Source: JAGPIS01 sp964635545
Lineage (GTDB): Bacteria > Bacteroidota > Bacteroidia > Bacteroidales > Marinilabiliaceae
Length of the DNA stretch: 64,000 nucleotides
Assembly: GCA_964635545.1 (NCBI GenBank)
Contig: CAZWOA010000003.1
Span: forward strand, 14,095 to 78,094
Direction of reading: 5' to 3'
Positions 61,903 through 64,000 of this stretch are shown here, in pieces. Every line of letters starts with the position of its first letter. Position 1 is the first letter of the stretch. Made by a program: the position numbers and the translations under genes. Under the pieces are notes generated by a model. That model had not been told where the DNA came from, searched no databases, and worked only from the letters and a program-made list of their open reading frames with translations.

Positions 61903-63609
61903 ATGAATCTAAAAAACTTAAAAACACGAGCCAAATTAACACTTGGCTTTGGAGCCGTATTAGTTCTTACTGTTATAGTATCCTTTATTGGCATACGCAG
62001 CATAAATAAATACAGCAATATTTCGGGCAGTGCACTACACGTGAGTTGGGCCGACGCCTATTTTCTGGATGCACGGCTTAACGCACAGATATTCATATTT
62101 TCGCGTGATGCCTCATACTTCGAAAATGCAATACTAATGCTCGATAGCACAAATATGGAGATTGATTCAAGAATTGAGTTATCGACTACTGAAGAGTATA
62201 AGAATACAGGCAGAGAGTTTAAAAAGCTGGTAAACAACTATACCGATATAGTAAAAAACACAAAAACCTTAATTGAGGATGAAAATATGCTGCTGGAAAA
62301 GATGAAAGATGTGGCCAATGATATGCGACAACAACATCTTTCCACCAACCACCAGGCTGCGATAATGAATACCCAAATCAACGTGTTACGCTCAAAGGTT
62401 TTTGACGATTTATCGCTTCTGGATGAAGCAACCAACAACATTGAGAGTATTGAAAATTCATCCACGGGAAAACTTAAAACTCTATCCAATGACTATGGTG
62501 TACTTCTTTCACGATATAGAGATATTACACCAAAAGTAAAAGAGGCACAATCCGAACTTCGCATATTAGGCACATCAATAGAGGCTAAATTAAATGCCGA
62601 ATCCGGTTTACTAAAAGATATAGCTGAAGATACAAAAGTAGCCTCGATATGGAGCTCGATTTTATTCACAATAACCGCACTTGCACTTGGCTTGATTTTA
62701 AGCATATTAATCACCAATTACCTCACCTCCACATTTAAACGCGCCATAAGTTTGGCACAACAATTTGCTGCCGGCGACTTAACCGCTAAAGTTGAAAATA
62801 GCTATATGGTGCTTAAAGATGAAATCGGAGATTTAGCCCGTGCACTTATGGAGATGAGAGAGCGTTTTACTGAGGTTATATCAGGAGTTATGGTAGGGTC
62901 GGAAAATGTATCTTCAGCAAGTGTGCAATCAAGCACTACATCACAGCATCTCACCGAGGGTTCAAACGAGCAGGCATCAAGCGTAGAAGAGATATCATCG
63001 ACCATGGAGGAGATTTCATCCAATATACAACATAACACAGAAAATGCTCTATTAACCAAGCAGATTGCCGAGAAAATAGGTATTTCTATTCATGATGTGG
63101 GTGATGCCAGCCAAAAAAGTTTGGATTCCATACGTCAAATAAATGAAAAGATACAGATTATCAACGATATCGCAATGCAAACGAATATTTTGGCACTAAA
63201 CGCAGCAGTAGAATCGGCACGAGCAGGAGAGCATGGGCGAGGATTTGCAGTGGTGGCCGCTGAGGTACGTAAACTAGCCGAAAACTCAAGAATAGCAGCT
63301 GACGAAATTGTAAATCTTGCTGATACAAGCCTCAACTTGACTGAACAGACATCAAATAAAATGCTGGGAGTAATAGAGGATATAGATAAGACAATCACTA
63401 TGATAAACGAGATTGCAGCTGCTACAGCCGAAGAGACAAATGGCGTGATGCAGGTAAATAATGCTATCATGGAACTAAACCACATTACCCAACAAAATGC
63501 AGCTGCTTCAGAAGAGCTAGCCGGTAGTGCCGAAGAGCTATCAGGCCAAGCAGAACAACTAAAAGAGATGATCGAATACTTTAAAGTAGAAAAAAACAGT
63601 ATCAATTAA
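61903..63609 (+). CDS. Methyl-accepting chemotaxis protein
   Basis: 568 aa. Two membrane segments (about 12-32 and 248-270) bound a periplasmic helical sensor domain of the four-helix type; a HAMP domain follows (SLAQQFAAGDLTAKVEN). The cytoplasmic signalling domain has the conserved tip AMQTNILALNAAVESARAGE and GRGFAVVAAEVRKLAE. No CheR-binding pentapeptide is at the C-terminus. Its ligand is unknown and no che gene is near. It is bracketed by long direct repeats. Confidence 0.95.
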   Translation: MNLKNLKTRAKLTLGFGAVLVLTVIVSFIGIRSINKYSNISGSALHVSWADAYFLDARLNAQIFIFSRDASYFENAILMLDSTNMEIDSRIELSTTEEYKNTGREFKKLVNNYTDIVKNTKTLIEDENMLLEKMKDVANDMRQQHLSTNHQAAIMNTQINVLRSKVFDDLSLLDEATNNIESIENSSTGKLKTLSNDYGVLLSRYRDITPKVKEAQSELRILGTSIEAKLNAESGLLKDIAEDTKVASIWSSILFTITALALGLILSILITNYLTSTFKRAISLAQQFAAGDLTAKVENSYMVLKDEIGDLARALMEMRERFTEVISGVMVGSENVSSASVQSSTTSQHLTEGSNEQASSVEEISSTMEEISSNIQHNTENALLTKQIAEKIGISIHDVGDASQKSLDSIRQINEKIQIINDIAMQTNILALNAAVESARAGEHGRGFAVVAAEVRKLAENSRIAADEIVNLADTSLNLTEQTSNKMLGVIEDIDKTITMINEIAAATAEETNGVMQVNNAIMELNHITQQNAAASEELAGSAEELSGQAEQLKEMIEYFKVEKNSIN

Positions 63610-64000
63610 CAATGAACAATGTGCAATTAGTAATCCATTGCTAATTGCACATTGATATTTACTATTTGACTATAGTTTCGCATGTTCCTTTTAGCGAGCC
63701 TGGCTAAGAGGCTTGAAATTTATGCCTTTTGTAAGCATCTCATCTTCAGTTAATAATTTTTGAATTAACAATTCCGTGATTTTTCTAATTTTTCAGGATG
63801 ATATTAGCTACGCTGAACGTTGTTTTATCGCTTCGCTAGCAATATTGGTGAAGATTTAGCTACGCTGAACTTCGTTTCTCCCTACGGTCGGAATGACGTG
63901 GCATCGTAGTATTATTAGGGGGGGATTGGGGCGGCTTTGCCGCCCCAATCCCCCATTCCCCAAGAGATAGCAAGCTATCCGTCATCTCGAACGAAGTGAG
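63610..64000. other. Spacer after the chemotaxis gene with hairpin and dispersed repeat
   Basis: 391 bp to the window end. CAATGTGCAATTAG (63617-63630) and CTAATTGCACATTG (63641-63654) form a perfect 14-bp hairpin that may end the transcript, though no T-run follows. From 63678 it is the second copy of the long dispersed repeat. No gene is visible. Confidence 0.6.
63678..64000 (+). repeat. Long dispersed repeat, second copy (runs past the window end)
   Basis: Aligns with 61107-61513. It includes the hairpin element at 63850-64000, whose centre is a perfect 16-bp inverted repeat, 63920-63935 and 63939-63954, with a TTT loop. The outer ends GAAGATTTAGCTACGCTGAA and TCATCTCGAACGAAGTGAG match copy 1 at 27943-28099 in the opposite orientation. 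Confidence 0.8.

Overview
The window comes from a member of the Bacteroidota, most likely the order Bacteroidales. The evidence is a SusC/SusD pair, many lipoproteins with short Bacteroidetes-type signal peptides, a GH97 enzyme, AT-rich spacers with TAnnTTTG-type -7 promoter boxes, few Shine-Dalgarno sequences, and an Nfn/Sud-type ferredoxin:NADP oxidoreductase typical of anaerobes. No rRNA, tRNA, CRISPR array, transposase or phage gene was seen. Most genes are housekeeping or envelope genes in short operons. Accessory character is confined to repeat-rich spacers and a few cargo genes.

Layout. 1-7.8 kb: the end of a TPR protein, a DUF368 (PopT-like) membrane protein, aroE convergent with truA, an M3 peptidase, and the agmatine-to-putrescine pair aguB/aguA. 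7.8-15.2 kb: dnaA, an MCE/MlaD-like protein with an N-acetylmuramoyl-L-alanine amidase, a divergent LptD-like outer-membrane protein, and a RidA protein. 15.4-20.2 kb: rpsF-rpsR-rplI with a good Bacteroidetes promoter, then an Nfn-type two-subunit flavoprotein with a dihydroorotate dehydrogenase-like protein. 20.6-28 kb: SUI1/YciH protein, PiT phosphate transporter, small helical protein, S41 protease, a toxin-antitoxin pair between two direct repeats, msrA, rarA and kdsA. 28.2-35.5 kb: NagX-like membrane protein with a sodium:solute symporter, M48 protease, EamA transporter, glycerate kinase, MalY-type aminotransferase and a DUF4625 lipoprotein. 35.5-43.5 kb: fcl-gmd (GDP-fucose), a UDP-hexose 4-epimerase, RNase Y, zapA with a ZapB-like coiled coil, and a YgiQ radical SAM protein. 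43.6-50.6 kb: M13 peptidase, HMA metal-binding protein and cobT-cobS-cobC-[AAA ATPase]-cobU, the ATPase lying inside the cobalamin operon. 51-60.3 kb: a small polysaccharide-utilisation-like locus (SusC, SusD, surface lipoprotein) with a LacI-type operator-like site upstream, an Asp-rich small protein and a divergent GH97 glycosidase. 60.4-64 kb: DUF2293 protein and a methyl-accepting chemotaxis protein between two long direct repeats.

The most unusual content is in the spacers. At least five families of dispersed repeats were found by eye: (i) a ~150-bp element holding a near-perfect long hairpin whose arms change between copies while pairing is kept; (ii) degenerate tandem arrays with an exact 8-bp period (TTAAATAG-like) at four places; (iii) 125-bp direct repeats around the toxin-antitoxin pair; (iv) ~100-bp inverted copies around the SusCD locus; (v) a composite hairpin plus a 24-bp identical block at 16.7 and 24.0 kb. 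I saw no single gene cluster that is clearly a new defence or biosynthetic system. The best candidates for new biology are the covarying hairpin elements, the octamer arrays, the repeat-flanked toxin-antitoxin cassette and the orphan ATPase in the cob operon.
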